This document shows, piece after piece, positions 26,481-35,388 of a DNA stretch of 64,000 nt. This DNA comes from Cyanobium sp. NIES-981 (GTDB taxonomy: Bacteria > Cyanobacteriota > Cyanobacteriia > PCC-6307 > Cyanobiaceae), in the NCBI RefSeq assembly GCF_900088535.1, contig NZ_LT578417.1, positions 2,046,001-2,110,000 of the forward strand, in the 5' to 3' direction. Below the pieces are notes generated by a model. That model was not told the origin of the DNA. It saw only the letters and a list, made by a program, of their open reading frames with translations, and ran no database searches. Both the position numbers and the translations under genes were made by a program. Within the stretch, counting starts at the first letter, position 1. Every line of letters starts with the position of its first letter.

Positions 26481-28532
26481 TCAGTTCGACAGGGGCGGCA
26501 GGGGCTCCGGCGGGCCCTCGGCATCCGGGCCCCGGGCTGGATCCGGCCGGGGGGCGGGGTTGCGGTCGGCCTCGGGCGGCAGGGACTGGGGCCGGGACAG
26601 CTGATCGGGCGCCAGGGGCTGGGGCGGCTCCGGTGCGGGAGCCGCCGCCGGGGGATCGGCCCGCAGCGAGAGCGTGATCATGGCCGGCGCCACACCGTCG
26701 TTGGTGACCAGCAGTTGCACCGGCGACTGCGTCTGGGCCGGCAGGCTCACCACCCGCAGCGGTCCCTTCGGCTCCAGCAGGCTGCCATCGGCCGCGAACA
26801 CACTCATCTGCATCAGCGGCGAGCCGTTCACCCCCAGCACCAGCCGGTTGCCGGGGGTGAGCCGCACCGGAAACAGGCGGGCACCGCCGGCGTCCACCGC
26901 GGCCGACAGCACCTGGGTCTGGAGGGGCTGGGCCTGGATCGCCTCGATCTGCACCGTGGCGAGGATCTGCTCGGCGGCGGCGTACCACAGCTGGCGGAAG
27001 GGTTCGGGCGGAATCGCCGCTCCCGAGCGTCCGGGCAGCAGGTTCTGGGCACTGCCCGACACCAGCTGACGCAGCACCTCGGGGCTGATGCCCTGGTTCA
27101 CCAGGGCCTTCTGGCGTCGCTCCCAGTCGCCGTTGCTGTAGTTGCCCAGCCGGCGGCGCAGCTCGATGGGGAGCTGCTCCACCCGAGCCAGCCACTCCTC
27201 GGCCAGCTCATTCCAGATCTTGCGCAGCGGCGCGTCCTCCAGGGCATCGCTGGGCAGCCGGCCGCCCCGCTCCGGGAACTGGGCCAGCAGGCTGGCATCC
27301 ACCAGCTTGAGGAACCAGCCACGATCCACCTGCATCGCCCGCAGCCGGTTCAGCAGCTGCTGGCGCTGATCCACCTCCGAAGGGGGCAGGCTGCTGGGCA
27401 GCTGCAGGGCCGCCTCGGGGGTGGTGGGCGGGGGCTGCTTGCCGCGGCTCAGCCACCACCAGCCCAGGGCGGTGCCCACCACGGCCGACACCACCAGAGC
27501 CATCACCACCGGCCAGATCCCTCCCTCGGCCGCCTCATCCCGGGCTTCGGCGCGGCTCAGCGGGGTCACGGCAGCCACGGGAGCCCCCAGGGGGGGCAGC
27601 TCCGGGGGAGCTGCGGCAGGCCCCGCGGCCACCTCAGCGGCAGGAGGCAGGTCGGGGGGTGCCGCCGGCGGCACCAGCACCACGGTGCGGTCGGCCCGGG
27701 CGACAGGCCCGGTGGACTCCGGCATCGGAACCGCCTGGAAGGCCGCCAGCGCCTGACCCGCGGATCGGAAGCGCTGGTCGGGCTGGCGCTGCAGCAGCCG
27801 CTGCAGCTCCCGCTGCAGATCGGGTTCGGCCGCCAGGGCCACGGGCCAGCGCCAGCTGAAACTCACCGGGTCGAAGAGGCCGGCCGGCGGGTCGCCGCTG
27901 AGCAGCACCAGCGCCGTGACCCCGAGGGCATGGAGATCCATCCAGGGCAGCGGCTGCCCGCTCTCGGCCAGCTCAGGCGGGGCGAATCCGGGGGTGGCCA
28001 CCACGCCCCCGGCCACCAGGCCGAAATCGAGCAGCACCGGCAGACCGTCGCTGTCCCGGCGCAGCAGGTTGGCCGGGCAGAGATCCCCATGCACCAGGTC
28101 CTGACCATGCAGCACCGCCAGCACCGGCAGCAGCTGGCGCAGCAGCAGCAGCACCTCCCCGGCGCCGAACACCATCTGCCGCTCGGCCCGCACCTGCAGC
28201 AGCTGCTGGAAGGTGCGGCCGCTCTGCCACTCCCGCACCAGCCAGAGGTCGCCGTCCTGGCGCAGCGGGCTGCCCAGCCGCGGCACCTGGGGGTGCAGCA
28301 CGCCCTGGAGCCGGTTCCAGCGGGCCACCGCCGCCCCGTGGTCGAACTCCGGGCCGAGCTGCCGCAGCGCCACGGGCCCCTCACCGGCCAACTGGTCCCG
28401 GGCGCGCCAGAGGCTGCCCTGGCCGCCCTGGCTGAGGCGCTGCTCGAGGCGGTAGCGCTCGCCGATGAGGGCGCCGGGCTGGGGCGAGGACGCCGGCGAG
28501 GCGGCGGACGGTGTGGCGGAATCAGGAGGCAT
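26481..28532 (-). CDS. Membrane-anchored serine/threonine kinase-like protein with substituted VAIK lysine
   Basis: A 683-residue protein with an N-terminal Hanks-type kinase fold, one membrane helix and a large C-terminal domain. Visible kinase motifs are the glycine loop LSQGGQGSLWRA (33-44), catalytic-loop HGDLCPANLL (148-157), DFG (169-171) and FAPPELAE (183-190). The ATP-anchoring lysine of the VAIK motif is replaced: the segment reads VALRQL (54-59) with Arg57. The membrane helix spans about residues 339-362 after a Pro-rich linker. The 320-residue outer domain is unrecognised and ends in another Pro-rich tail. The Arg substitution may mean weak activity or a pseudokinase. The start overlaps the cysteine synthase stop (TGATG). 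Confidence 0.82.
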   Translation of the reverse strand: MPPDSATPSAASPASSPQPGALIGERYRLEQRLSQGGQGSLWRARDQLAGEGPVALRQLGPEFDHGAAVARWNRLQGVLHPQVPRLGSPLRQDGDLWLVREWQSGRTFQQLLQVRAERQMVFGAGEVLLLLRQLLPVLAVLHGQDLVHGDLCPANLLRRDSDGLPVLLDFGLVAGGVVATPGFAPPELAESGQPLPWMDLHALGVTALVLLSGDPPAGLFDPVSFSWRWPVALAAEPDLQRELQRLLQRQPDQRFRSAGQALAAFQAVPMPESTGPVARADRTVVLVPPAAPPDLPPAAEVAAGPAAAPPELPPLGAPVAAVTPLSRAEARDEAAEGGIWPVVMALVVSAVVGTALGWWWLSRGKQPPPTTPEAALQLPSSLPPSEVDQRQQLLNRLRAMQVDRGWFLKLVDASLLAQFPERGGRLPSDALEDAPLRKIWNELAEEWLARVEQLPIELRRRLGNYSNGDWERRQKALVNQGISPEVLRQLVSGSAQNLLPGRSGAAIPPEPFRQLWYAAAEQILATVQIEAIQAQPLQTQVLSAAVDAGGARLFPVRLTPGNRLVLGVNGSPLMQMSVFAADGSLLEPKGPLRVVSLPAQTQSPVQLLVTNDGVAPAMITLSLRADPPAAAPAPEPPQPLAPDQLSRPQSLPPEADRNPAPRPDPARGPDAEGPPEPLPPLSN

Positions 28533-29533
28533 CAGCCAGCCGCGGCCAGAGCCCGCTCAGGTTGCCGCAACCCCTTGGCCGCCAACCAGTCCCGGTCGTA
28601 GAGCCGCGACCGGTAGCGGTCGCCGCTGTCGCACAGCACGGTGACGATGGTGTGGCCGGGGCCCAGCCGCCGGGCGGTCTCCACCGCCGCCGCCACGTTG
28701 ATGCCCACCGACCCCCCCAGGAACAGGCCCTCCTGCCACAGCAGGCGGTAGATCGTGTCGAGGGCGGCCTGGTCGTCGATGCGCACGGCGTCATCCACCG
28801 GCGCCCCCTCGAGGTTGGCCGTGATGCGGCTGTTGCCGATGCCCTCGGTGATCGAATTGCCCTCGCTGCTGAGTTCGCCGGTGCGGGCCCAGCTGTAGAG
28901 GGCGCTGCCGTAGGGGTCGGCCAGCACGCAGCACACCCGGGGGTTGCGCTCCTTGAGGAAGAGGGCCACCCCCGCGTAGGTGCCGCCCGTGCCCGTGGCC
29001 GCCACCCAGGCATCCACCTGGCCGCCGGTCTGCTCCCAGATCTCCGGGCCGGTGGTGGCGTAATGGGCCCGGCGGTTGGCCAGGTTGTCGAACTGGTTGG
29101 CCCACACGGCCCCGGGGGTCTCGGCGGCGATGCGGCCCGAGAGCTTCACGTAGTTGTTGGGGTCGCGGTAGGGCACGGCGGGCACGGTGCGCACCTCGGC
29201 CCCGAGGCTGCGCAGCAGGCCGATCTTCTCGGCCGACTGGGTGTCCGGAATCACGATCAGGGCCTTGTAGCCGCGGGCGTTGCAGAGGTGGGTGAGGCCG
29301 ATGCCCGTGTTGCCGGCGGTGCCCTCCACCACGGTGCCCCCCGGTTGCAGCGTGCCCTCCTGCTCCGCCTCCAGCAGGATGCCCAGGGCGGCCCGGTCCT
29401 TCACCGATCCCCCCGGGTTCATGAACTCCGCCTTGCCGAGGATCTCGCACCCCGTGAGGGCGCTGAGGGCCGCCAGGCGGATGAGCGGAGTGTGACCCAC
29501 CGCACCAACAAACCCCTGCGTGATCCCGCCCAT
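28532..29533 (-). CDS. Cysteine synthase family PLP enzyme
   Basis: A 333-residue fold-type II PLP enzyme. The cofactor lysine is in MNPGGSVKDRAALGILLEAE, the substrate loop is VVEGTAGNTGIGLTHLCNA and the phosphate loop GTGGTYAGVALFL. The family makes cysteine from O-acetylserine and sulfide; some paralogues make related thioethers, so the exact substrate is open. ATG 29533 (MGGITQGFVGAVGHTPLIRL) is chosen because the longer ORF upstream is not family-like and would cross the egtB start. It is divergent from egtB with 67 bp between starts, which hints at cysteine supply to ergothioneine synthesis (inference). The serine acetyltransferase gene lies far off at 56945. Confidence 0.9.
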   Translation of the reverse strand: MGGITQGFVGAVGHTPLIRLAALSALTGCEILGKAEFMNPGGSVKDRAALGILLEAEQEGTLQPGGTVVEGTAGNTGIGLTHLCNARGYKALIVIPDTQSAEKIGLLRSLGAEVRTVPAVPYRDPNNYVKLSGRIAAETPGAVWANQFDNLANRRAHYATTGPEIWEQTGGQVDAWVAATGTGGTYAGVALFLKERNPRVCCVLADPYGSALYSWARTGELSSEGNSITEGIGNSRITANLEGAPVDDAVRIDDQAALDTIYRLLWQEGLFLGGSVGINVAAAVETARRLGPGHTIVTVLCDSGDRYRSRLYDRDWLAAKGLRQPERALAAAG

Positions 29534-29600
29534 GCCCTGACAACCGCGTGGCGGGATCGTAGGCAAGCTCCCTAAGGTCGGGCCTGAACCCGGTGAACCC

Positions 29601-30851
29601 ATGACCACCGGCCTGCAGGCCCGGCTCCGCCAGGTGCGCCAGCACAGCGTGGCGCTGGTGGAACCGCTGCAGCCCGAGGATTTCTGCCTGCAGGGGATGG
29701 CCGATGCCAGCCCGCCCAAGTGGCACCTGGGCCACACCACCTGGTTCTTCGACACCTTCGTGCTGAAGCCGCGGCTCGAGGCCGGCGCCGCCCTGGCCTA
29801 CACCCCTGCCGACGCCGCCTGGGGCTACCTGTTCAACAGCTACTACGACGCCGTCGGCGCCCGCCATCCGCGGCCGGAGCGGGGGCTGCTCAGCCGCCCC
29901 TCAATCGAGGCGGTGCTGGCCTGGCGGCAGCGGGTGGACGGGGCGCTGGAGCTGCTGCTGAGCGGCGGGGCCGGGCAGCTGCCGCCGTGCGAGCTGGCCC
30001 TGATCGAGCTGGGGCTGCAGCACGAGCAGCAGCACCAGGAACTGCTGCTGATGGACCTGCTGGACGGCCTCAGCCGCAACCCCCTGGCGCCGGCCTACGG
30101 CCCGGCCCCCGAAACCTGGTACGAGGCCGCCTGGGGCAACGGCCAGGCAGGCGGCAGCTGGCTGGAGCACCCCGGCGGCCTGGTGGAGATCGGCCACGGC
30201 GGCGCAGGATTCCACTTCGACAACGAAACGCCCCGCCACCGGCAGTGGCTCGAGCCCTTCGCCATCGCCGAGCGGCTGGTGACCAATGCCGACGTCGCGG
30301 CCTTCATCGCCGATGGGGGCTACCGGCGGCCGGAGCTGTGGATGAGCGAGGGCTGGGCGGAGGTGGGCCGCCGGGGCTGGCAGGCCCCGCGCTACTGGCG
30401 CGGCGGGGCCGACCGCCCGCTCGAGGGCCAGGAGTTCACCCTGGCGGGCCTGCGGCCGCTCCAGCCCGCGGCGCCGGTGCGGCACCTCAGCTGGTTCGAG
30501 GCCGACGCCTACGCCCGCTGGGCCGGGGCCCGGCTGCCCACGGAAGCCGAGTGGGAAGTGCTGGCCCCCCGGCTGCCCCAGGCCGAGGGGGTGCTGTGGC
30601 AGTGGACCGCCAGCCCCTACCGCCCCTATCCGGGCTTCCGGCCGGCCCCCGGCGCGGTGGGGGAATACAACGGCAAGTTCATGAGTTCCCAGATGGTGCT
30701 GCGGGGCAGCTGTTTTCTCACACCGGCAGGCCATGCCCGGCCCACTTACCGCAACTTCTACCCGCCGGCCTGCCGCTGGATGGCCGCAGGCCTCAGGCTG
30801 GCCAAGGGCCCCGCTGACCCCATCTCCGTCCCCGATTCCCCCGCCGCGTGA
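29601..30851 (+). CDS. egtB: EgtB-type sulfoxide synthase (ergothioneine biosynthesis)
   Basis: A 416-residue non-heme iron enzyme joining a thiol to hercynine at the imidazole ring. The N-terminal DinB-like domain has PPKWHLGHTTWFFDTFVL and the iron-site ELGLQHEQQHQELLLMDLL, supplying the three-histidine ligand set. The C-terminal formylglycine-enzyme-like (sulfatase-modifying) domain includes GEYNGKFMSSQMVLRGSCF and ARPTYRNFYPPACRW. Cyanobacterial EgtB enzymes can use cysteine directly, which would remove the need for EgtA and EgtC; neither is seen here. It overlaps egtD by 4 bp. Confidence 0.92.
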   Translation: MTTGLQARLRQVRQHSVALVEPLQPEDFCLQGMADASPPKWHLGHTTWFFDTFVLKPRLEAGAALAYTPADAAWGYLFNSYYDAVGARHPRPERGLLSRPSIEAVLAWRQRVDGALELLLSGGAGQLPPCELALIELGLQHEQQHQELLLMDLLDGLSRNPLAPAYGPAPETWYEAAWGNGQAGGSWLEHPGGLVEIGHGGAGFHFDNETPRHRQWLEPFAIAERLVTNADVAAFIADGGYRRPELWMSEGWAEVGRRGWQAPRYWRGGADRPLEGQEFTLAGLRPLQPAAPVRHLSWFEADAYARWAGARLPTEAEWEVLAPRLPQAEGVLWQWTASPYRPYPGFRPAPGAVGEYNGKFMSSQMVLRGSCFLTPAGHARPTYRNFYPPACRWMAAGLRLAKGPADPISVPDSPAA

Positions 30852-31897
30852 CAGCCCTTCCCTCCACCACGGCCCGCCTGATCGATCTGCACCCCGAGCC
30901 GGCCGACATGGTGCGGCTGGTCACGGCAGGGATGGAGCAACGGCCGCGCCAGCTGCCGGCCTGGCTGCTGTATGACGCCGAGGGCTCGAGGCTGTTCGAG
31001 GCGATCTGCGCCCAGCCGGAATACAGCCTCACCCGGGTGGAAACAGCCCTGCTGGAGGCACGGGCGGCCGATCTGGCCGCCGCCCTGGGCGCGGGCGTGC
31101 TGGTGGAGTTCGGCGCCGGCAACGCCCGCAAGGTCGGTCCGCTGCTGGAGGCCCTGCAGCCCCCGGCCTATGTGCCCCTGGACATCAGCGCCGACCATCT
31201 GCAATCCGCCTGCGAGGCCCTGCAGGCCCGCCATCCGACCGTTCCGGTGCTGGGCATCTGCTGCGACTACAGCGCTCTGGAGAAGCTGCCGCCCCACCCG
31301 CTGCTGGATGGTGAGCGGCTGCTGGGGTTCTACCCGGGCAGCTCCCTGGGCAACTTCAGCCCGGCGCAGGCGCGGCACCTGCTGTCGCAGTTCCGCCGCT
31401 TGCTGGGCCCCGGCAGCGCCCTGCTGATCGGCATCGACCAGCCCAAGGCCCCCGGGCGGCTCGAAGCCGCCTACAACGACGCGGCCGGTGTGTCGGCCGC
31501 CTTCGCCCGCAACCTGCTGGTGCGGCTCAACCGCGACCTGGGCGGCACCTTCGCGCCGGAGGCCTTTCGCTATCAGGCCCGCTGGGAGGCCGAGCCCAGC
31601 CGGATCGCCATGGCCCTGGTGAGCCGGCGCGACCAGGAGGTGCAGCTGGCCGGCAGGCGCTGGCGTTTCCGGGCCGGCGAGGAGCTGATCACGGAGTACA
31701 GCGTGAAGTACAGCCCCGAGGCCTTCGCCGGCCTGGCGGCCGCCTCGGGCTGGCGAGCGGTCCGCCGCTGGAGTGATCCGGCCGACGACCTCAGCCTCCA
31801 CCTGCTGGTGCCGGCCCCATCCCTGCAGACCGGCGCCCAGGCAGCAGACTCGGAGTGCACAGCGCCGGAACAGCGGCCGGAACAGCGGGAGGATTGA
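30848..31897 (+). CDS. egtD: L-histidine N(alpha)-methyltransferase EgtD
   Basis: A 349-residue SAM-dependent methyltransferase that trimethylates histidine to hercynine. The family pattern is clear: YDAEGSRLFEAICAQPEYSL, the SAM-binding VEFGAGNARKVGPLLEAL, LLGFYPGSSLGNFSPAQARH and LLIGIDQPKAPGRLEAAYND. It starts with GTG at 30848 inside the egtB stop (GTGA), indicating translational coupling. The C-terminal 25 residues after LHLLVPAP are an unconserved Gln/Glu-rich tail. The next gene follows after 3 bp. Confidence 0.95.
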   Translation: MTALPSTTARLIDLHPEPADMVRLVTAGMEQRPRQLPAWLLYDAEGSRLFEAICAQPEYSLTRVETALLEARAADLAAALGAGVLVEFGAGNARKVGPLLEALQPPAYVPLDISADHLQSACEALQARHPTVPVLGICCDYSALEKLPPHPLLDGERLLGFYPGSSLGNFSPAQARHLLSQFRRLLGPGSALLIGIDQPKAPGRLEAAYNDAAGVSAAFARNLLVRLNRDLGGTFAPEAFRYQARWEAEPSRIAMALVSRRDQEVQLAGRRWRFRAGEELITEYSVKYSPEAFAGLAAASGWRAVRRWSDPADDLSLHLLVPAPSLQTGAQAADSECTAPEQRPEQRED

Positions 31898-31900
31898 GGC

Positions 31901-32152
31901 ATGGGTCGGGAGGAGCAACGGGCGGCGATGCGGCAGGTGCGTGAAGGCCTGATCCACGAACTGGAGCAGCTGTACCGCAACGCCTTCGACCGCATCGGCG
32001 ACCAGGACCTCGGCGAGGGCGCCATCGCCCGCCTCACCCAGCTGCTGCTGCGTTCCCGCGAAGCGGCGATCACCCCGCTGCAGGAGGAGATCGAGGCTCC
32101 CCTGATCACCCGCGCTGCCGGGGAGGCTCACCCCGGATCCGGCAGCCCATGA
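31901..32152 (+). CDS. Small helical protein of the egtBD operon (hercynine-metabolism small protein type)
   Basis: An 83-residue protein, predicted almost wholly helical over residues 1-65 (MRQVREGLIHELEQLYRNAF, ARLTQLLLRSREAAITPLQE) with a disordered tail. No signal peptide, membrane helix, cysteine or metal motif is visible. It begins 3 bp after egtD and overlaps the next gene by 4 bp, so it should be made together with the ergothioneine enzymes. I recall picocyanobacterial proteins in this position being named 'hercynine metabolism small protein' on context alone; no biochemical role is known to me. A chaperone, scaffold or regulator of EgtB/EgtD is possible but unproven. Confidence 0.75.
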   Translation: MGREEQRAAMRQVREGLIHELEQLYRNAFDRIGDQDLGEGAIARLTQLLLRSREAAITPLQEEIEAPLITRAAGEAHPGSGSP

Positions 32153-32631
32153 GCTGGCTCGACGAGCTGGAGACGAAGCTGGAGCAGGAACTGGAGCGCT
32201 TCCTGGCCGCCAATCCCGACCAGGAGGCCCTGCTCCAGGACCAGGAGGACCGCGATCACCGCCGCGAGCTGCTCAGCCAGCGCCGTTCCCTGCAGAACCA
32301 GGCCGAGCGCCAGCGGCATGGACTGCTGCAGCTGGCCGGCGAGATCCGCCAGTGGCAGGAACGCTGCCGCAAGGCCCGGGCCGCCGGAGCCACGGACCTG
32401 GCGGATCGGGCCGAGGCCCATCTGGAGGCCTTGATGCAGCAGGGCCGCCGGCGCTGGCAGGAGCTGGCGGACCTGGGCGTGCGCTTCGCCGAGGTGGAGC
32501 AGGCGATCACGGCCCTGGCGGCCCGCCAGGCCGAAGCCCGCCGCTCCAGCCAGGGCGTGGACCTGGAACGCGAATGGGCAGCCTTTGAGGCCGAGCAGGA
32601 GCTGGAGCGGCTGCGGCGCCGCCAGGGCTGA
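32149..32631 (+). CDS. Coiled-coil protein of the egtBD operon (TIGR04376-like, hercynine metabolism)
   Basis: A 160-residue, highly charged helical protein with long coiled-coil-like stretches (MSWLDELETKLEQELERFLA, RRSLQNQAERQRHGLLQLAG, RAEAHLEALMQQGRRRWQEL). No membrane helix or catalytic motif is visible. The amphipathic N-terminus followed by coiled coil loosely recalls PspA-type membrane-associated proteins, but I would not assign it there. It overlaps the preceding small gene (ATGA) and ends 27 bp before the YdcF-like gene. I recall it as belonging to the TIGR04376 family linked to hercynine/ergothioneine clusters; function unknown. Confidence 0.75.
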   Translation: MSWLDELETKLEQELERFLAANPDQEALLQDQEDRDHRRELLSQRRSLQNQAERQRHGLLQLAGEIRQWQERCRKARAAGATDLADRAEAHLEALMQQGRRRWQELADLGVRFAEVEQAITALAARQAEARRSSQGVDLEREWAAFEAEQELERLRRRQG

Positions 32632-32658
32632 CCACCGCGGCGGCAGGAGCAGGGCACC

Positions 32659-33456
32659 GTGGGATTTCTGCTCTCGAAGCTGCTGCCCCTGGGGCTCTAC
32701 CCCCTCGGGCTGGGCCTGCTGCTGCTGCTGGCCCGCGAAGCCGGCGGCCGGCGCCGCTGGGCCCGGCTGCTGGGCTGGGGCGGGCTGGGCCTGATCTGGC
32801 TGTTCGCGATGCCGATCACCAGCCGCCAGCTGATCTGGGGGCTGGAGGAGCGGAGTGCCGCACTGAGGCCGGCCTCCCTGCCGGCCGCGGATGCGGTGGT
32901 GGTGCTCGGCGGCGGCCTGCGTCCCGCCCTGCCCCCGCGCCGCAGTGTGGAAGTGGGGGAAGCCGGCGACCGGCTGCTCACCGGCGTACGGCTGATTCGC
33001 CAGCGGAAGGCTCCCCTGCTGGTCACCAGCGGCGGCCGGGTGCACTTCACCGCCGGGGAACCGCCGCCCCCCGAAGCCCAGTGGGCCCGGGATCTGGCCG
33101 TGGAGCTCGGCGTCGCCCCGGAGCGGATCCTGCTGAACAGGGAATCCCGCACCACCGCCGAGGAAGCGCGCGACCTCGGCGAACTGGCGCGAAGCCGCCG
33201 CTGGAGGCGGGTCCTGCTGGTGACCAGCGCCTCCCACATGCCCCGGGCCCTGGCCAGCTTCCGGCGCCGCAGCGGGGTGGAGGTGGTGGCTGTGCCCACG
33301 GACTTCCAGCTGCCGGCACGGAGCCGCTACGGCAACCCGACCCCGGCAAGCCTGCTGCTCAGCCTGATGCCCGACGCGGAAGCGCTCTATCTGAGCAGCG
33401 TGATGCTCAAGGAGCACCTCGGACTGCTGGTGTACCGCCTACGGGGCTGGAGCTGA
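32659..33456 (+). CDS. YdcF/SanA-family protein (DUF218)
   Basis: A 265-residue membrane-anchored protein. Two N-terminal hydrophobic helices (LLPLGLYPLGLGLLLLLA and LLGWGGLGLIWLFAMPI) precede a DUF218 Rossmann-like domain. That domain shows DAVVVLGGGLRPALPPR, RQRKAPLLVTSGG, RESRTTAEEARDLGEL and VLLVTSASHMPRALASFRR, the last with the family serine-histidine pair. DUF218 proteins are tied to envelope and vancomycin barrier functions in some bacteria, with no agreed reaction. GTG start at 32659. It may be co-transcribed with the egt genes given the 27-bp spacing. Confidence 0.88.
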   Translation: MGFLLSKLLPLGLYPLGLGLLLLLAREAGGRRRWARLLGWGGLGLIWLFAMPITSRQLIWGLEERSAALRPASLPAADAVVVLGGGLRPALPPRRSVEVGEAGDRLLTGVRLIRQRKAPLLVTSGGRVHFTAGEPPPPEAQWARDLAVELGVAPERILLNRESRTTAEEARDLGELARSRRWRRVLLVTSASHMPRALASFRRRSGVEVVAVPTDFQLPARSRYGNPTPASLLLSLMPDAEALYLSSVMLKEHLGLLVYRLRGWS

Positions 33457-33473
33457 GCCTGCCCGGGCACCCT

Positions 33474-33737
33474 TCACTGCTTGGGAGCGGGGGGCACCAG
33501 GCTCACGCCCTCGGGCGGCGGGGTGGGATCGGGATCGGCGATCAACATGTGCTGCAGCACAATCTCCGGACGTTCGCTGTCGCGCCAGCGGATCCGATAG
33601 GCGGGCATCTTGGTGCCACGGCTCGTGGTCTGCTCCACGGGCTCCATCACCCAGCCCCGGCGGGAGCGTCCCTGGGGGTTGCGCTTCACAACGGCGTCTG
33701 CGTGCTGGAAGCGAAAACCGACGCGCTCTCCACTCAT
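33474..33737 (-). CDS. Conserved hypothetical small basic protein
   Basis: An 87-residue basic protein with a probable small beta domain (GERVGFRFQHADAVVKRN, RSRRGWVMEPVEQTTSRG, MPAYRIRWRDSERPEIVLQH) and a Pro-rich tail. The spacing of strands and glycines recalls SH3-like barrels, without a firm match. No signal or membrane segment. It is convergent with the YdcF-like gene (17 bp between stops) and lies downstream of nothing obvious on its own strand. Function unknown. Confidence 0.65.
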   Translation of the reverse strand: MSGERVGFRFQHADAVVKRNPQGRSRRGWVMEPVEQTTSRGTKMPAYRIRWRDSERPEIVLQHMLIADPDPTPPPEGVSLVPPAPKQ

Positions 33738-33810
33738 GGAATCGTTGCCCCTGTCGGGGGAGATTGCCTACCGTGAGCATTATCCCATTGCGCCCTGCCG
33801 GCCCCGCCGG

Positions 33811-35322
33811 CTAGCCGCCCTGCTCGGGCTGTTCCGGCTTCAGGAGCGGGAAGGCGATCACATCGCGGATCGAGGCGCTGTCGGTGAGCAGCATCACCAG
33901 CCGGTCGATGCCGATGCCGAGGCCACCGGTGGGGGGCATACCCACCTCCAGCGCCTGGAGGAAGTCCTCGTCCACGCCCTGGGCCTCGAGGTCGCCGGCG
34001 GCCTTGCGCGCCTGCTGGGCCTCCAGCCTCCGGCGCTGATCCAGCGGATCGATCAGCTCGCTGAAGGCGTTGGCGGTTTCCCGGCCCACGATGAAGAGCT
34101 CGAAGCGCTCCACCAGACCGGGCTTGCTGCGGTGGGCCCGCGCCAGCGGCGAATTCTCCACCGGGTAGTCGAGCACGAAGGTGGGTTGGATCAGGGTGTC
34201 CTCCACCTTCTGCTCGAAGGCCTCCACCAGCAGCCGGCCCACGGAATCGGCCAGCTCCGGCACCGCCAGCCCGCAGGCCTCCATGGCGGCGGCAGCCTCC
34301 GCCCGCGTGGAGAAGGTGGTGAAGTCGAGCCCGGTGGCCTGCTGCACCAGCGCGTGCATCGTGGCGCGCCGCCAGGGGGGGGCCAGCTCGATGGCGGTGC
34401 CCTGGTAGGTGATGGCGGTGGTGCCGCACACCTGCTGGCACACATGGGCGAGCAGCTGCTCGGTGAGCTCCATCATGTCGGTGTAGTCGGCATAGGCCTG
34501 GTAGATCTCCACCGAGGTGAACTCGGGGTTGTGGCGGGTGCTCACCCCCTCGTTGCGGAAGATGCGACCCAGCTCGTACACCCGCTCGAAACCACCCACC
34601 ACCAGCCGCTTGAGGTGCAGTTCGGTGGCGATGCGCAGGGTGAGGGGCAGATCGAGGGCGTTGTGATGGGTCTCGAACGGCCGGGCATCGGCGCCCCCGG
34701 GCTGGCTCTGCAGCACCGGCGTCTCGATCTCCAGAAAGCCGCGCTCGTCGAGCCAGCGGCGCATGGCGCTCACCGCCAGGGCCCGGCGGCGGAAGGTCTC
34801 GCGGGTGTGGGGCGACACGATCATGTCGAGGTAGCGCTGCCGGTAGCGCTTCTCCACGTCGGCCAGGCCGTGCCACTTGTCCGGCAGGGGCTGCAGGCTC
34901 TTGCTCAGCATCGTCCAGCCCTTCACCTTCACCGAGAGTTCGCCCCGGTCGGTGCGGCGCAGGCTGCCCTCCACGCCGATCAGGTCTCCGGCATCCACCA
35001 GGGTGGTGATCTGGCCGAAGGCCCCAGGCGGCGGCGCATCGGGCGCTGCCGCCTCCAGCGTGGCCTTCTCCAGATAGAGCTGGATCGGGCCGCTCTCATC
35101 GGCCAGGGTGAAGAAGGCCAGCTTGCCCATCACCCGGCGGGTCATCACCCGGCCGGCCACGGCCACCACCACATCCCTCTCCTCGCCTTTGGGCAGGTCG
35201 GCATGGGCCTGCTGCAGCTCCGCGGTGCTGTGGCTGGGAGCGAACCGCAGGGCATAGGGCCCCTGGCCCAGGCTGGCGAGGGTCCGGGCTTTCTCCAGGC
35301 GGGTCTGGCGCAGCTCCGACAC
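33811..35322 (-). CDS. lysS: Lysyl-tRNA synthetase (class II)
   Basis: A 503-residue class II aminoacyl-tRNA synthetase. The N-terminal OB-fold anticodon-binding domain (about 55-170) precedes the catalytic core. Motif 2 is [20 protein letters not shown], the LysS-specific [15 protein letters not shown] insertion region follows, and motif 3 is [17 protein letters not shown]. Length is normal. It follows rpaB on the same strand with 66 bp between them, an order I recall from other picocyanobacteria. Confidence 0.97.
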   Translation of the reverse strand: MSELRQTRLEKARTLASLGQGPYALRFAPSHSTAELQQAHADLPKGEERDVVVAVAGRVMTRRVMGKLAFFTLADESGPIQLYLEKATLEAAAPDAPPPGAFGQITTLVDAGDLIGVEGSLRRTDRGELSVKVKGWTMLSKSLQPLPDKWHGLADVEKRYRQRYLDMIVSPHTRETFRRRALAVSAMRRWLDERGFLEIETPVLQSQPGGADARPFETHHNALDLPLTLRIATELHLKRLVVGGFERVYELGRIFRNEGVSTRHNPEFTSVEIYQAYADYTDMMELTEQLLAHVCQQVCGTTAITYQGTAIELAPPWRRATMHALVQQATGLDFTTFSTRAEAAAAMEACGLAVPELADSVGRLLVEAFEQKVEDTLIQPTFVLDYPVENSPLARAHRSKPGLVERFELFIVGRETANAFSELIDPLDQRRRLEAQQARKAAGDLEAQGVDEDFLQALEVGMPPTGGLGIGIDRLVMLLTDSASIRDVIAFPLLKPEQPEQGG

Positions 35323-35388
35323 GGGGGCAGGACAGTCAGTTGCGGGCCATCCTGCAGGAGCGTGGCGCCCAGAAGCGCGCTGCCGCGA

